Shown: positions 50,488-60,732, numbered from the stretch's first letter. The stretch: DNA of 64,000 nt from Mycobacterium sp. ACS4054 (GCF_001667275.1 NZ_LZHV01000014.1:124001-188000); one strand, 5' to 3'. Program-made: numbers and translations. Notes: generated by a model from the letters alone, not told the origin.

Positions 50488-51594
50488 TCAGGGCTGCGGC
50501 TGGGCGGGCGCCTGCGGCGCCGAGTCGCCCGTCGGGTCACCGGCGTCGCCCGGTATGTGCTCGAGCACTCTGGTCAGGTAGGGCTGCCGGTTGCCGGGGT
50601 CCGGCGGCGGCGCCTCCGGGGTGGCGGGCTCGATAACCGGTTCCGCGGTGGGAACCTTCGCCTGCGGGGTCAGCGGCGCGACGACCGGGGGCGGGGCCAC
50701 CGCCTCCGCGGTCTGTGGGGCCGGCGCGTGCTCCGTGTGCCGTTGCGCCGGTTGGCTCGCGGGCGCCAGCTGAATGCCAACCGCGAGCGATATCGAGCAG
50801 ACGAAGGTGACCACGCCGGCGGCCAGCGTGGTCACCGCCCCGGCGTAGGGCAGCCTGCGCTGCGCCTCCGGCGTTGCGACGGGTTGGCTCGGGGGCACGA
50901 TCAGTTCGTCGTCGGTGAACTCGGTGCTTCGGGCGGCGGTCAGCGCCGCACCCCGCGCGACGGTCACCTGCGCCATCGTTTGCACGAAAACCGGTACCGG
51001 CAGCGTCTTTTCCAGCTGCCACGAGAAACCATCGATGTCGCTGTGCGCGCCGACGACGACAACCCCGCCGGGTTGCCAGCCGTTGCGGTCGAACATGCCG
51101 GTCAGCCAGCGGGTCAGGCCGTCGAAGCCGCCGCGCACCTGCTTGGTCGCCGTCTGGGTCTCCCCGTTGTGGGTGTCGACCATGACGACGGTCGTCGAAT
51201 CCCGTTCGAGCAGGCAGACGGCGGTCTGCTCGTAGCCGATGACCGGTGCGATGGCCTGGGCCAGGGTCTCGATGGCGTCGAGTGACCGGACGGGGACGAC
51301 GTTGTCGAATCCGGCGTCGGTGAGCGCTTCCAGTAGCAGCGCGGCCTGCGCGGACGCCTCGTCGTTCCAGGTCACTCCGATGACTCGCAACCGGTGGTCG
51401 CTGGCGGCCGCCTGCGCCTCCACCCGCAATATCTCGTTCGTCACCTGTTCCGCGGTACTGGCGGCGTGCGGGCCGCGGCCGGCGGGCAGCTCCAGCTCCT
51501 GGTGATCCAGAATGGTGCCGTCTGCGCCGTGTCCCTCAGCGAGAACCCACCCAACGGCGGCCGGCGTCACTGATAGCCCAAGTACCGTGTCCAA
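50488..51594 (-). CDS. DUF7159-like mycobacterial membrane protein
   Basis: The 368-residue protein starts from TTG (MDTVLGLSVTPAAVGWVLAEG), the opening of a mycobacterial family whose N-terminal half resembles actin/Hsp70-like folds: a VLGLS strand, QTAVCLLERDSTTVVMVDTH near residue 125 and PGGVVVVGAHSDIDGFSWQLEK near residue 180. A single membrane helix GAVTTLAAGVVTFVCSISLAVGIQLA follows near residue 255. The last about 90 residues are Pro/Ala-rich and exposed. Members are unknown in function. The protein could be an ASKHA-type ATP-binding sensor with an outside tail. Confidence 0.72.
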   Translation of the reverse strand: MDTVLGLSVTPAAVGWVLAEGHGADGTILDHQELELPAGRGPHAASTAEQVTNEILRVEAQAAASDHRLRVIGVTWNDEASAQAALLLEALTDAGFDNVVPVRSLDAIETLAQAIAPVIGYEQTAVCLLERDSTTVVMVDTHNGETQTATKQVRGGFDGLTRWLTGMFDRNGWQPGGVVVVGAHSDIDGFSWQLEKTLPVPVFVQTMAQVTVARGAALTAARSTEFTDDELIVPPSQPVATPEAQRRLPYAGAVTTLAAGVVTFVCSISLAVGIQLAPASQPAQRHTEHAPAPQTAEAVAPPPVVAPLTPQAKVPTAEPVIEPATPEAPPPDPGNRQPYLTRVLEHIPGDAGDPTGDSAPQAPAQPQP

Positions 51595-53150
<1,556 letters not shown>

Positions 53151-53172
53151 ACCCTCACCTGCCCCGAGATCG

Positions 53173-53217
53173 CTACTGCGCCCGACGACGACGCCGTCGG
53201 GCGCAGTAGTGCGTTTT
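53173..53217 (+). terminator. Strong fbpB terminator
   Basis: CTACTGCGCCCGACG (53173-53187) and CGTCGGGCGCAGTAG (53195-53209) form a perfect 15-bp stem with a 7-base loop, followed by TGCGTTTT. It starts 23 bases past the fbpB stop. It may serve the convergent 53232-53849 gene too, as it lies ahead of that gene's stop. Confidence 0.85.
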
Positions 53218-53231
53218 CGGCCGGGTGGCGA

Positions 53232-53849
53232 TCAACCCGTTTTGGCGAACTGCTCGGTGATGTCGGTCCAGGCCGTCGCGTCCCTGCGGTGGTCGTTCAT
53301 GTTCCGGCACTCGCCGTAGACGCGTACGACGCCCAGGTGCAAGTCGTCGTCGTGGCGGTAGACGATCGCGGTGACGGCGTCCTTGGTGAACGTCTTGGCG
53401 AGCGGGTGATTGTTGGGCGGCAGACCCTCGGCCCAGCCGTGGCCGGTCAGCGACGCGGCGATTGCGGCGAAGTAGTCGTCGGTCGATGCGGCGTCGGGCA
53501 GCCAGAATGTCAGGTAGATCGCGCCCTGATACGGCGGGTCGTCGCGGTTTTTGCAGGACATCAGCGAGTAGCCGGCCGACGACGCCCGCAGGCCCGCCGT
53601 GGCGACGATGCTCTGGGTCGACTGGACGACCTGAGCCCTCGACTGGTCGTCACTGACCGGATTGGCGGGATGGTCCAGCGCGTCGCCGGCCGTCGAGTGC
53701 AGGCGCTCCAGCAGGATAAAACCCGCGCCCAGCAGCAAGGGGATGGCCAGCGCAACGACGATCAGCGCGCGAATCTTCTTCGAGCGCAACGACTTCTGTG
53801 GCGTTTCGCCACCGCGGCGCGCGCCGCTACTGTCCATGGTCGACGACAT
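53232..53849 (-). CDS. Membrane-anchored exported protein
   Basis: The 205-residue protein starts [20 protein letters not shown], has a membrane helix [25 protein letters not shown] at about residues 27-51, and an extracytoplasmic domain with two Cys ([11 protein letters not shown] and YGECRNMND) and the [40 protein letters not shown] stretch, an alpha/beta pattern. ATG 53849 follows GAGGTGCTG. It is between fbpB and chorismate mutase on the opposite strand, a place without a gene in the M. tuberculosis map I recall. Function unknown. Confidence 0.72.
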   Translation of the reverse strand: MSSTMDSSGARRGGETPQKSLRSKKIRALIVVALAIPLLLGAGFILLERLHSTAGDALDHPANPVSDDQSRAQVVQSTQSIVATAGLRASSAGYSLMSCKNRDDPPYQGAIYLTFWLPDAASTDDYFAAIAASLTGHGWAEGLPPNNHPLAKTFTKDAVTAIVYRHDDDLHLGVVRVYGECRNMNDHRRDATAWTDITEQFAKTG

Positions 53850-53893
53850 CAGCACCTCAGGCTAACTCCGAAGGGCCCGGCTGCCGCACAATC

Positions 53894-54475
53894 ATGGTCA
53901 TGACCGGCGGCCGCGTCACGCTGATGGCCCGCTGCGGCGGACTGCTCGGCGGGCTGGCGATCCTGTTCGCGCCGCCGGCGCCGGCCGACGACACGAGCGC
54001 ACTGGCCGAGCTGGTCGATGCCGCCGCGCAGCGGTTGCAGATCGCCGAACCGGTGGCCGCGTTCAAGTGGAACACCCACGGGGCCATCGAAGATCCGGAC
54101 CGGGTCCAGCAGGAACTCGCGAAGTTGGCTGCCCAGGCCGCCGATCGACACGTCGACCCCGGTTACGTCACTGCAGTTTTCGGTGACCAGATCCGCGCCA
54201 CCGAGGGCATCGAATACAGCCGGTTCTCGGACTGGAAGCTGGATCCCGCGGCCGCGCCGAGCGCGTCGCCCGACCTGTCGGTGTCGCGGTCGGCGATCGA
54301 CGGCCTCAACCAGACGATGTTGAGCCAGCTCGTCGCGCGCTGGGACCTGCTGCATTCACCGGCGTGCCGCGCGCAGCTCGACCTGGCCACCCGCGGCGTC
54401 GTCGGCGCCCGTGGGCTCGACGGTCTCTACCAACGGGCGCTGGCGTTAGCAACGCGGTCATATTGCCAGCAATAA
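53894..54475 (+). CDS. Secreted chorismate mutase
   Basis: This 193-residue protein is of the AroQ-gamma type (Rv1885c-like). The signal [21 protein letters not shown] precedes [23 protein letters not shown] near residue 35, which holds the mutase Arg/Lys residues of helix 1, and [23 protein letters not shown] near residue 90. Two Cys ([14 protein letters not shown]) form the disulfide. It converts chorismate to prephenate outside the cytosol; the reason for secretion is unclear. ATG 53900 is the close alternative start. Confidence 0.9.
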   Translation: MVMTGGRVTLMARCGGLLGGLAILFAPPAPADDTSALAELVDAAAQRLQIAEPVAAFKWNTHGAIEDPDRVQQELAKLAAQAADRHVDPGYVTAVFGDQIRATEGIEYSRFSDWKLDPAAAPSASPDLSVSRSAIDGLNQTMLSQLVARWDLLHSPACRAQLDLATRGVVGARGLDGLYQRALALATRSYCQQ

Positions 54476-54607
54476 TTTATATTTTCCTCAACAGTTTCTA
54501 ACACTTTCTTCTCGCCGCCGGAAAACGCCGTTTGCGCAGATCAAAGGCATATCTCGCGCCATTTTCGAATGGGTAACGCTTTGGCCACAGCGGCCGAAAT
54601 CCAGGGC

Positions 54608-55018
54608 ATGAAAAATCTCTGCAAGCCTCTCGTCAAGTCCCTGGCGGTCGGCGGGTTCGTTGCAGCGTCGATAGCTTTCTCCGCCGGCGAGGTGAGCGCC
54701 GCCCCCACCCCCAACTGGGACGCGGTCGCCCAGTGTGAGTCCGGTGGCAACTGGCACGCCAACACCGGGAACGGCGAATACGGTGGACTCCAATTCAAAC
54801 CGGCCACCTGGGCCCAATACGGCGGCGTCGGCAACCCCGCCGCCGCGTCCCGCGAGCAGCAAATCGCCGTAGCCAACCGGGTTTTCGCCGACCAAGGCGT
54901 GGAGGCGTGGCCGAAGTGCGGCGCCCAATCGGGCCTGCCGATCGGTTGGTACTCGCATCCCGCCCAGGGCATCAAGGAGATCATCAACGGGTTGATTCAG
55001 GCGGCGGCGCCGCACTGA
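54608..55018 (+). CDS. rpfC: Resuscitation-promoting factor RpfC
   Basis: The 136-residue exported muralytic enzyme revives dormant cells. It has a signal peptide ([22 protein letters not shown]) and then a single transglycosylase-like Rpf domain, [21 protein letters not shown] onward, where Glu after QC is the catalytic acid. Two Cys pair as usual (AQCESG, PKCGAQ). There is no additional domain, as in RpfC. The frame reaches to ATG 54569 with [13 protein letters not shown] upstream; the M. tuberculosis gene has a similar longer annotation. Upstream 54476-54530 is unusually A/T-rich, a likely promoter. Matches Rv1884c. Confidence 0.93.
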   Translation: MKNLCKPLVKSLAVGGFVAASIAFSAGEVSAAPTPNWDAVAQCESGGNWHANTGNGEYGGLQFKPATWAQYGGVGNPAAASREQQIAVANRVFADQGVEAWPKCGAQSGLPIGWYSHPAQGIKEIINGLIQAAAPH

Positions 55019-55063
55019 CGATCAAGGCTATGACCGAGCGGGAAGCTGTGTTTGGATCAGGCC

Positions 55064-55519
55064 ATGGAAGGTTCGGCGACTGTTCATATGGCGGCGTCCG
55101 CGGACAAGGTCTGGGAACTGATCGCAAACGTCGGCAACATCGGACGGTTTTCCCCCGAAGTGTTCGAGGCCGAGTGGCTGGGCGACGCGAGTGGCCCGGC
55201 CCTCGGCGCCAAATTCCGCGGCCATGTGCGGCGCAACGAGATCGGGCCGGTGTATTGGACGACGTGTGAGGTCACCGCGTGCGAGCCGGGTCGCGAATTC
55301 GGATTCGCGGTGATGCTCGGCGACCGGGCGGTCAACAACTGGCACTACCGCCTGGCGCCGAGCGACGGCGGCACGGACGTGACCGAGTCCTTCCGGCTCA
55401 GCCCGGCGCCGTGGCTTGGCGCCTACTGGCTGCTCGGTGGATTTCTGCGCAAGCGACGCAACGTCCGCGACATGACCAAGACCCTGAACCGCATCAAAGA
55501 TGTGGTCGAGGCCGGCTGA
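55064..55519 (+). CDS. SRPBCC family protein (Rv1883c-like)
   Basis: The 151-residue protein starts MEGSATVHMAASADKVWELIANVGNIGRFSPEVFEAEW, the START/cyclase opening, followed by GAKFRGHVRRNEIGPVYWTTCEVTACEPGREFGF and a C-terminal helix RKRRNVRDMTKTLNRIKDVVEA. It should hold a hydrophobic ligand. ATG 55064 is 45 bases after rpfC and the SDR gene starts 6 bases after its stop, so it is probably co-transcribed with the SDR. Confidence 0.85.
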   Translation: MEGSATVHMAASADKVWELIANVGNIGRFSPEVFEAEWLGDASGPALGAKFRGHVRRNEIGPVYWTTCEVTACEPGREFGFAVMLGDRAVNNWHYRLAPSDGGTDVTESFRLSPAPWLGAYWLLGGFLRKRRNVRDMTKTLNRIKDVVEAG

Positions 55520-55525
55520 CGCGCC

Positions 55526-56359
55526 GTGAAATCGATCTTCATCACCGGCGCCGGCAGCGGCATGGGCCGGGAGGGGGCAAAGCTCTTCCACGCCAAGGGC
55601 TGGCGGGTCGGTGCCGTGGACCGCAACGCCGACGGCCTGACGACGCTGCAGTCGGAACTGGGCGCGGAGCGGCTGTGGACCCGTCAGGTCGACGTGACCG
55701 ACAAAGCCGCGCTGGAGGGCGCCCTGGCCGACTTCTGCGCCGAGAACCCCGGCGGTGGGCTCGACATGATGTGGAACAACGCCGGCATCGGGGAAACCGG
55801 GTGGTTCGAGGACGTGCCCTATGAGGCCGCGATGCGCGTCGTCGACATCAACTACAAGGCGGTGCTGACCGGCGCCTACGCCTCGCTGCCGCACCTGAAG
55901 AAGGCTCCCGGCAGCCTGATGTTTTCGACGTCCTCGTCGGCGGGGACCTACGGCATGCCGCGCCTGGCCGTCTACTCGTCGACCAAGCATGCCGTCAAAG
56001 GCCTGACCGAGGCGCTCAGCGTGGAGTGGCACCGGCATGGGGTCCGCGTCGCCGACGTGCTTCCCGGCCTGATCGACACCGGCATCCTCACCACGACGAC
56101 CAACCACTCCGACGATGGGCTTGCGCCGAGGACCGCCGACGACGTTCGCGCCAGCGCCCCCAAGAAGGGGTTGTTTCGGCTCATGCCCGCGAGCAGCGTC
56201 GCCGAGGTCGCCTGGCAGGCTTACCAGAACCCGAAGCGGCTGCATTGGTACGTGCCCAAGGGCATTCGCATGATCGATTTGTTCAAGGGTTTGAGCCCGG
56301 AGTTCGTCCGACGCAGCATCGTCAAATCCCTGCCCGGAGTGATGCCGGCGCGGCAGTGA
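55526..56359 (+). CDS. Short-chain dehydrogenase (Rv1882c-like)
   Basis: The 277-residue SDR starts at GTG with KSIFITGAGSGMGREGAKLF, has the T-G-x-x-x-G-x-G loop, NNAGIGETGWFEDV near residue 90, the catalytic YSSTKHAVKGL (Y-x-x-x-K) near residue 155 and DVLPGLIDTGILT. The size exceeds the classical SDR by a C-terminal extension (IRMIDLFKGLSPEFVRRSIVKSLPG). It probably reduces a keto lipid. Adjacent SRPBCC gene may present the substrate. Matches Rv1882c. Confidence 0.88.
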   Translation: MKSIFITGAGSGMGREGAKLFHAKGWRVGAVDRNADGLTTLQSELGAERLWTRQVDVTDKAALEGALADFCAENPGGGLDMMWNNAGIGETGWFEDVPYEAAMRVVDINYKAVLTGAYASLPHLKKAPGSLMFSTSSSAGTYGMPRLAVYSSTKHAVKGLTEALSVEWHRHGVRVADVLPGLIDTGILTTTTNHSDDGLAPRTADDVRASAPKKGLFRLMPASSVAEVAWQAYQNPKRLHWYVPKGIRMIDLFKGLSPEFVRRSIVKSLPGVMPARQ

Positions 56360-56372
56360 AGGAGGTGAACCG

Positions 56373-56792
56373 GTGCGAAACCGGTTACTCGCGGTCGTTT
56401 TCGTGGTGCTCGCCGGCGTCGGCGTGGCCGGATGCGGGCAGGCTCAAACCACGCCCCGCAAGGCCGCGCGCCTGACCATCGACGGAGCCAGTCATACGAC
56501 GCGCCCGCCGTCGTGCAGCCAGACCCAGCAGTACCGCACCATCGACATCAAGGACCGCGACGGCTCGGTGGAGGCCGTGGTGCTCACCAGCGGTTATCGG
56601 GTGATGCCTCAGTGGGTGAAGATCCGCAACGTCGACGGGTTCACCGGCAGCTTCTGGTCGGGCGGGGTGGGCGACGCGCACGCCGACGTCACCAACGACG
56701 CGTACACGATCAGCGGCAGCGCGTACGGCATCAACAGCAACAACCCCAACAAGGTGATCACGACCGAGTTCAAGATCATCGCCGAGTGCTGA
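56373..56792 (+). CDS. lppE: Lipoprotein LppE
   Basis: The 139-residue lipoprotein starts MRNRLLAVVFVVLAGVGVAGCG with lipobox V-A-G-C. The mature part KAARLTIDGASHTTRPPSCSQTQQYRTIDIKDRDG and VEAVVLTSGYRVMPQWVKIRNVDGFTGSFWSGG resemble the LpqH (19 kDa lipoprotein) family core, with a Cys pair (PSCSQ and IIAEC). It is surface-located and glycolipid-associated in relatives. GTG 56373 follows GAAGGAGGTG. Matches Rv1881c. Confidence 0.88.
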   Translation: MRNRLLAVVFVVLAGVGVAGCGQAQTTPRKAARLTIDGASHTTRPPSCSQTQQYRTIDIKDRDGSVEAVVLTSGYRVMPQWVKIRNVDGFTGSFWSGGVGDAHADVTNDAYTISGSAYGINSNNPNKVITTEFKIIAEC

Positions 56793-56833
56793 CGCCGTCC
56801 GGGGTGCGGGCCTAGGCTCGGTGACATCGAGCG

Positions 56834-58171
56834 ATGGAGGGGCCCGTGAAGGAACGCTTGCACTGGTTGGCGATGCACGGCTTCATCCGGGGCGTCGCGA
56901 CGCTGGGGGTGCGGCGGGGCGACCTGCACGCCAGGTTGATCGCCGATCCGAGGGTGGCTGCCGACCCGGTGCCCTACTACGACGAACTGCGGGCCGCCGG
57001 CCCGCTGGTCAAGGGCCGCGTCAGTTATCTGACGGCCGACCACGCGCTCGCGCACGAGTTGCTGCGCTCCGACGACTTCCGCGTGCTGGTGTTCGGGTCG
57101 AACCTGCCGGGGCCGTTGCGCCGGTTGGAGGAGCGCACCCGCGACGACCTGCTGCATCCGCTTCGCGCGCCGTCGTTGCTCGCCGTCGAGCCGCCGGACC
57201 ACACCCGCTATCGCAAGACGGTGTCGGCGGTGTTCACCCCCAGGGCGGTCGCGGCATTGCGCGATCGCGTGCAGCAGACCGCCGCCGACCTGTTGGATCG
57301 GCTGGCCGCCGAATCCGGACAGGTCGTCGACATTGTGGGCCGGTATTGCTCGCAACTGCCGGTGGCGATCATCAGCGACATTCTCGGCGTCCCCGCCGAA
57401 GACCGGCGGCGCGTGCTGGAGTTCGGCGAACTCGCCGCTCCCAGCCTCGACATCGGGCTGACCTGGCGGCAGTACCGCAGCGTGCAGCGAGGGCTGGAAG
57501 GGTTCAGCTCGTGGCTCGCCGGGCACCTGAGCGAGTTACGCCGCAACCCGAGCGACAACCTGATGAGCCAACTGATCCAGATCGCCGAAAGCGGCTCCGC
57601 TGAAACGTATTTGGACTCCGACGAGCTGCAAGCGATCGCCGGGCTGGTGTTGGCCGCCGGGTTCGAGACCACGGTCAACTTGCTGGGCAACGGGATTCGC
57701 ATGCTGTTGGACGCTCCCGACCGCTTGGACACCTTGCGCCACCGGCCCGAGCTATGGCCCAACGCCGTCGAGGAGATACTGCGGCTGGAGTCGCCGGTGC
57801 AGCTGACCGCCCGGGTGGCGCTGGGCGACGTCGAGCTGGCCGGCCAGCAGCTTCGCCGGGGCGACCTGGTGCTGGTCTATCTGGCCGCCGCCAACCGCGA
57901 TCCGGCGGTGTTCGCCGAGCCGCACCGCTTCGACATCGAACGACCCAACGCGGGAAGGCATCTCGCGTTCTCGGGCGGCCGGCACTTTTGTTTGGGCGCG
58001 GCGCTCGCGCGCGCCGAAGGCGAGGTGGGCCTTCGCACGTTCTTCGACCGGTTCCCCGAGGTCCGTGCCGCGGGCGCGGGCAGCCGGCGCGACACCCGGG
58101 TGCTGCGCGGCTGGTCGTCGCTGCCGGTGGCGCTGGGGCCGGCCCGGTCGATGGCCCGCATCGACGGCTAG
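56834..58171 (+). CDS. cyp140: Cytochrome P450 CYP140
   Basis: The 445-residue P450 has LAAGFETTVNLLGNGIRM (I-helix A-G-F-E-T-T) near residue 280, EEILRLESPVQLTAR (ExxR) near residue 315, and FSGGRHFCLGAALARAEGEVG (heme Cys) near residue 385. The N-terminus has no membrane anchor. Position after lppE matches cyp140 (Rv1880c). The physiological substrate is unknown. Its first ATG (56834) precedes the next in-frame Met by about ten codons, and either is possible. Confidence 0.9.
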   Translation: MEGPVKERLHWLAMHGFIRGVATLGVRRGDLHARLIADPRVAADPVPYYDELRAAGPLVKGRVSYLTADHALAHELLRSDDFRVLVFGSNLPGPLRRLEERTRDDLLHPLRAPSLLAVEPPDHTRYRKTVSAVFTPRAVAALRDRVQQTAADLLDRLAAESGQVVDIVGRYCSQLPVAIISDILGVPAEDRRRVLEFGELAAPSLDIGLTWRQYRSVQRGLEGFSSWLAGHLSELRRNPSDNLMSQLIQIAESGSAETYLDSDELQAIAGLVLAAGFETTVNLLGNGIRMLLDAPDRLDTLRHRPELWPNAVEEILRLESPVQLTARVALGDVELAGQQLRRGDLVLVYLAAANRDPAVFAEPHRFDIERPNAGRHLAFSGGRHFCLGAALARAEGEVGLRTFFDRFPEVRAAGAGSRRDTRVLRGWSSLPVALGPARSMARIDG

Positions 58172-58217
58172 GGCATCCCCTGTTGACACCCGTCCGGCAA
58201 CCGAGTTTATTTGCGCT

Positions 58218-58676
58218 ATGACAGACGTATCTATGATCTCGGTCGAGGATGTCGTACTCGGGCTATGGCAGGCGCTCTCGCGGCGGGACTGGGAGGAGGT
58301 CAAGACGTTCCTGTCCGATGACTGCCTCTACGTCGACATGCCGGTGCCCGCGTTGTCGGCGCGCGGGCCGGAAGACATCGTCAAGCGGCTGAAGATGGGC
58401 CTCGAGCCGCTGGCGGGTTACGAGAACCACGACGGCGTGCTGGTGTCCAAAGGTTCGGACGTGCTGTACGAGCACTCGGAGACGTGGACGTTCGCGACGG
58501 GCGAGCAGGGCGTGCTGAGGTTCGTCACCGTCCACAAGGTTGCGGACGGGAAAATCACCGTCTGGAAAGACTATTGGGACATGAACAGCCTGGTTTCGTT
58601 CGCTCCCCCGAACCACTTCGAGAACCTCGCGAACGCGGACACCAGCTGGGTCTTCGACGCGACAAGCTTGGTCTAG
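58218..58676 (+). CDS. SnoaL/limonene-epoxide-hydrolase-like protein
   Basis: The 152-residue protein starts MTDVSMISVEDVVLGLWQALSRRDWEEVKTFLSDDCLYVDMP and is an NTF2-like cone; LYEHSETWTFATGEQGVLRFVTVHKVADGKITVWKDYWDM matches the limonene-1,2-epoxide hydrolase branch, whose catalytic Asp-Arg-Asp set may be present around KDYWDMN. Its last 14 residues (NADTSWVFDATSLV) recur at the end of the EamA transporter at 60201-60245. A small hairpin (AGCGGA/TCCGCT) overlaps the stop. Substrate unknown. Confidence 0.83.
   Translation: MTDVSMISVEDVVLGLWQALSRRDWEEVKTFLSDDCLYVDMPVPALSARGPEDIVKRLKMGLEPLAGYENHDGVLVSKGSDVLYEHSETWTFATGEQGVLRFVTVHKVADGKITVWKDYWDMNSLVSFAPPNHFENLANADTSWVFDATSLV
58632..58676 (+). 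repeat. 3' end duplicated in the EamA gene (copy 1)
   Basis: The last 15 codons of the SnoaL gene, beginning AACGCGGACACCAGCTGGGT, have a copy in frame at 60201-60245. Ten of the 14 amino acids are identical, and both copies end at a stop codon followed by a small hairpin. The direction of copying cannot be told here, but this tail is usual for SnoaL-type proteins and not for transporters. Confidence 0.7.
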
Positions 58677-58735
58677 CGGACCGTCCGCTCATTTCTCTCC
58701 CGGTGTGAGCGCACGAGCACTCCCCCAGAACAGGT

Positions 58736-59008
58736 TCAGGGCCGGGTGGCCAGACTGAAAATCGCCTCGTCGCACCCAACCACGTTGTCGCCCTGGCAGA
58801 TTGGGCAACCGCGTTCAAATATGTCGCTCATGGCGGAGGGCGAGATCTCCTCCGATCCACTTGCTGGGTGATCGTCGGGTCCATCTGTCAATGAGCCCTT
58901 CGACGCGGGGCGGTCACGCGCGATGCTTACCAAATGGATAGGAAACCCTATCCCTAGAGGCAACCCAATCTGGCTTCGCGGCCATTCCGGAAGCAGTGCT
59001 TCGTGCAT
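58736..59008 (-). CDS. Possible small Cys-containing protein
   Basis: A 90-codon frame starts MHEALLPEWPRSQIGLPLG after AAGGAA and contains GCPICQGDNVVGCDEAIF near its end, a C-x-x-C with one more Cys. Its third codon positions are clearly less G/C-rich than those of neighbouring genes, so it is either foreign or not coding. No family is recognised. The stretch 58690-59087 otherwise holds nothing identifiable. Confidence 0.3.
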   Translation of the reverse strand: MHEALLPEWPRSQIGLPLGIGFPIHLVSIARDRPASKGSLTDGPDDHPASGSEEISPSAMSDIFERGCPICQGDNVVGCDEAIFSLATRP

Positions 59009-59087
59009 CACCATTTCCTTCATGAATCCGTCATGCGTCGGGCAACGACGATGAACATGACGAAACGAAGTCAACAGGGAGAGTGCC

Positions 59088-59279
59088 ATGACCGCCAGCA
59101 ACATCCACCCATCGACCGCCGTCGATCGGCAGGATCCTCTCCGGTCGGCGTTCTCCAGCGGCTTCCGGGCCGCCTTCATCGTGGCTGTGACCGGGGGCAC
59201 CTTGGCTGGCACCGGGCTGGTCCTGTGGCTGTTGAAGGCGCTCGCGACGAGCAGGTACGGCGTCTACTTCGGGGTCTAG
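59088..59279 (+). CDS. Small single-helix membrane protein
   Basis: The 63-residue protein starts MTASNIHPSTAVDRQDPLRSAFSSGFRAAF and has one hydrophobic segment IVAVTGGTLAGTGLVLWLLKAL. A good ribosome site (AGGGAGAG) precedes ATG 59088. It ends 33 bases before the EamA gene start and may be co-transcribed with it. No family or motif. Confidence 0.5.
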   Translation: MTASNIHPSTAVDRQDPLRSAFSSGFRAAFIVAVTGGTLAGTGLVLWLLKALATSRYGVYFGV

Positions 59280-59312
59280 CCCGAAGTGATCTCGGCATCT
59301 TGAGGAGGTCCG

Positions 59313-60245
59313 GTGTTGAAGTCGGAGATCGCGGTTGTGCTCGCCCTGTGCGCCGCGCTGGCATCCGCGATCGGCGCGGTGAGCCGTCAACAGTCCGCGC
59401 ATGAGGTCACCGACGAACCGGTCGGCCACTGGGAGTTGTTCCGCATGTCGTTGCGCGACACCCGGTGGTGGCTTGGCGGCGGCGGAGCCGTTGCCAACTA
59501 CAGCCTGCAAGCCGCCGCGCTGGAGGTCGGGTCGGTGATGTTGGTGATGGCGCTGCAGGTGACGGCGCTGCTATTTGCCCTGCCGGTCAACGCGCGGCTG
59601 ACCCATCAGCGGGTGACCCGCCGGCAGTGGATGTGGGCGACGGTGCTCGCCGTCGCTCTGGCGGTGGTCGTCACGGTTGGCGACCCGACGGCCGGGCAGT
59701 CGCGGGGGTCGCTGGCAACCTGGACTGTGGTGGCCGTGGTGTTGGGTCCGCTACTGGTGTTCTGTGTCCTGGGTGCGCGCAGGTGGCCCGGTCCGCGTGC
59801 GGCTGTACTGCTGGCGGTGGTGGCCGGTTCGTCGCTGGCCCTGTTCGCGGTGCTGACCAAAGCCGTCGTCGCGGCGGCCGAACATGGTTTCGGGGCGCTG
59901 CTGTGCGCGCCGGAATTCTATGTCTGGATACTGGCGGCGTTGGCGGGGATGATCTTTCAGCAGTCTTCGTTTCGCGCTGGTGCGCTGACCGCCTCACTGC
60001 CGTCGGTGACCGTGGCCAAACCGGCGGTGGCGTCGGTCCTGGGCATCGCGGTGCTCGGCGAGACCCTCAACGCCGACGGCGTGGGCATGATCGTCCTGGC
60101 GTTGGCGGCGATAGTGGTGATTGTCGCGATAGTGGCTCTGGCCCGCGGCGAGTCCCACCCGGGGGCGTTCAGTAGCGAGCAAAACGCGCAAACCCCGGTC
60201 AATGCCGACACCAGCTGGGTGTTCGGCGCGACGGCCTTGGCCTGA
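59313..60245 (+). CDS. EamA/DMT-family transporter with duplicated tail
   Basis: The 310-residue protein has nine to ten hydrophobic helices in the DMT/EamA two-repeat pattern: EIAVVLALCAALASAIGAVSRQ, ANYSLQAAALEVGSVMLVMALQ, then the second half FQQSSFRAGALTASLPSVTVAKPAVASVLGIAVLGETLN. A cytosolic tail begins near residue 286 and its last 14 residues (NADTSWVFGATALA) copy the neighbouring SnoaL protein end. GTG start 59313 follows GAGGAG. The export substrate is unknown. Confidence 0.82.
   Translation: MLKSEIAVVLALCAALASAIGAVSRQQSAHEVTDEPVGHWELFRMSLRDTRWWLGGGGAVANYSLQAAALEVGSVMLVMALQVTALLFALPVNARLTHQRVTRRQWMWATVLAVALAVVVTVGDPTAGQSRGSLATWTVVAVVLGPLLVFCVLGARRWPGPRAAVLLAVVAGSSLALFAVLTKAVVAAAEHGFGALLCAPEFYVWILAALAGMIFQQSSFRAGALTASLPSVTVAKPAVASVLGIAVLGETLNADGVGMIVLALAAIVVIVAIVALARGESHPGAFSSEQNAQTPVNADTSWVFGATALA
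60201..60245 (+). repeat. 3' end copied from the SnoaL-like gene (copy 2)
   Basis: AATGCCGACACCAGCTGGGT starts the copy, continuing to the stop at 60245, in the same frame as copy 1. It lies at the end of a transporter gene whose tail would otherwise end near residue 295. This is consistent with fusion to the remnant of a lost SnoaL-like gene. Confidence 0.65.
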
Positions 60246-60257
60246 CCGACCGGTCAG
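60242..60257 (+). terminator. Small hairpin at the EamA gene end
   Basis: CTGACCG and CGGTCAG are a 7-bp inverted repeat with a 2-base gap, overlapping the stop codon. There is no U tract. A similar hairpin (AGCGGA-CCG-TCCGCT) sits at the same relative place after copy 1, which suggests it travelled with the duplicated end. Weak terminator at best. Confidence 0.35.
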
Positions 60258-60376
60258 CGGCCTGCATTCGGGCCAGCCGCCGATGCTAATCCCGTTGCAC
60301 CACAGGATGTTCGGCGATGGCAGCCCGAACCGCCGGGATGGTCACCCCTCGTACGTCGACCATCCCGGCGCCGGCA

Positions 60377-60625
60377 TCACAAGTACTGCTGGACTCCCCC
60401 GTGTCCGTGGCAGGTGCCGCCTGAATGCGGGTGTTCGCTGAACGACCAGCTGCCGTCCGTGCATTTCGCGGTGGCACCGGGTGGCTGTGACGGGCCCTGT
60501 TGCGGATAGGGCACGCAATCGCCGGAACTGGCGATGTAACAACCGGGCGATGAGTGGGCCGGTGCTGCCAGACCGCTTGCGGCGGCGGCGACGACGGCGG
60601 CGACGAGAGTCGCTCGAAGCAACAT
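60377..60625 (-). CDS. Secreted DUF3761-like protein
   Basis: The 82-residue exported protein has a signal peptide (ATLVAAVVAAAASGLAAPAHS) and a Cys-rich mature part, SSGDCVPYPQQGPSQPPGATAKCTDGSWSFSEHPHSGGTCHGHGGVQQYL. The C-x-D-G-x-x-S-F-S-x-H and G-x-C-x-H-x-G-G patterns are those of the DUF3761 family. Two disulfides or a metal site are possible. It is widespread in mycobacteria, with unknown function. Confidence 0.8.
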   Translation of the reverse strand: MLLRATLVAAVVAAAASGLAAPAHSSPGCYIASSGDCVPYPQQGPSQPPGATAKCTDGSWSFSEHPHSGGTCHGHGGVQQYL

Positions 60626-60732
60626 GCTCCCAAATCCTTCTGGTACTGGGATGGATGGTGACGTTGCCCGATTCGTCGATCGGAGCCTATGCCGGGCGCT
60701 GATTTGTTGTGGGGCGAATTGGAAAAATTGCC

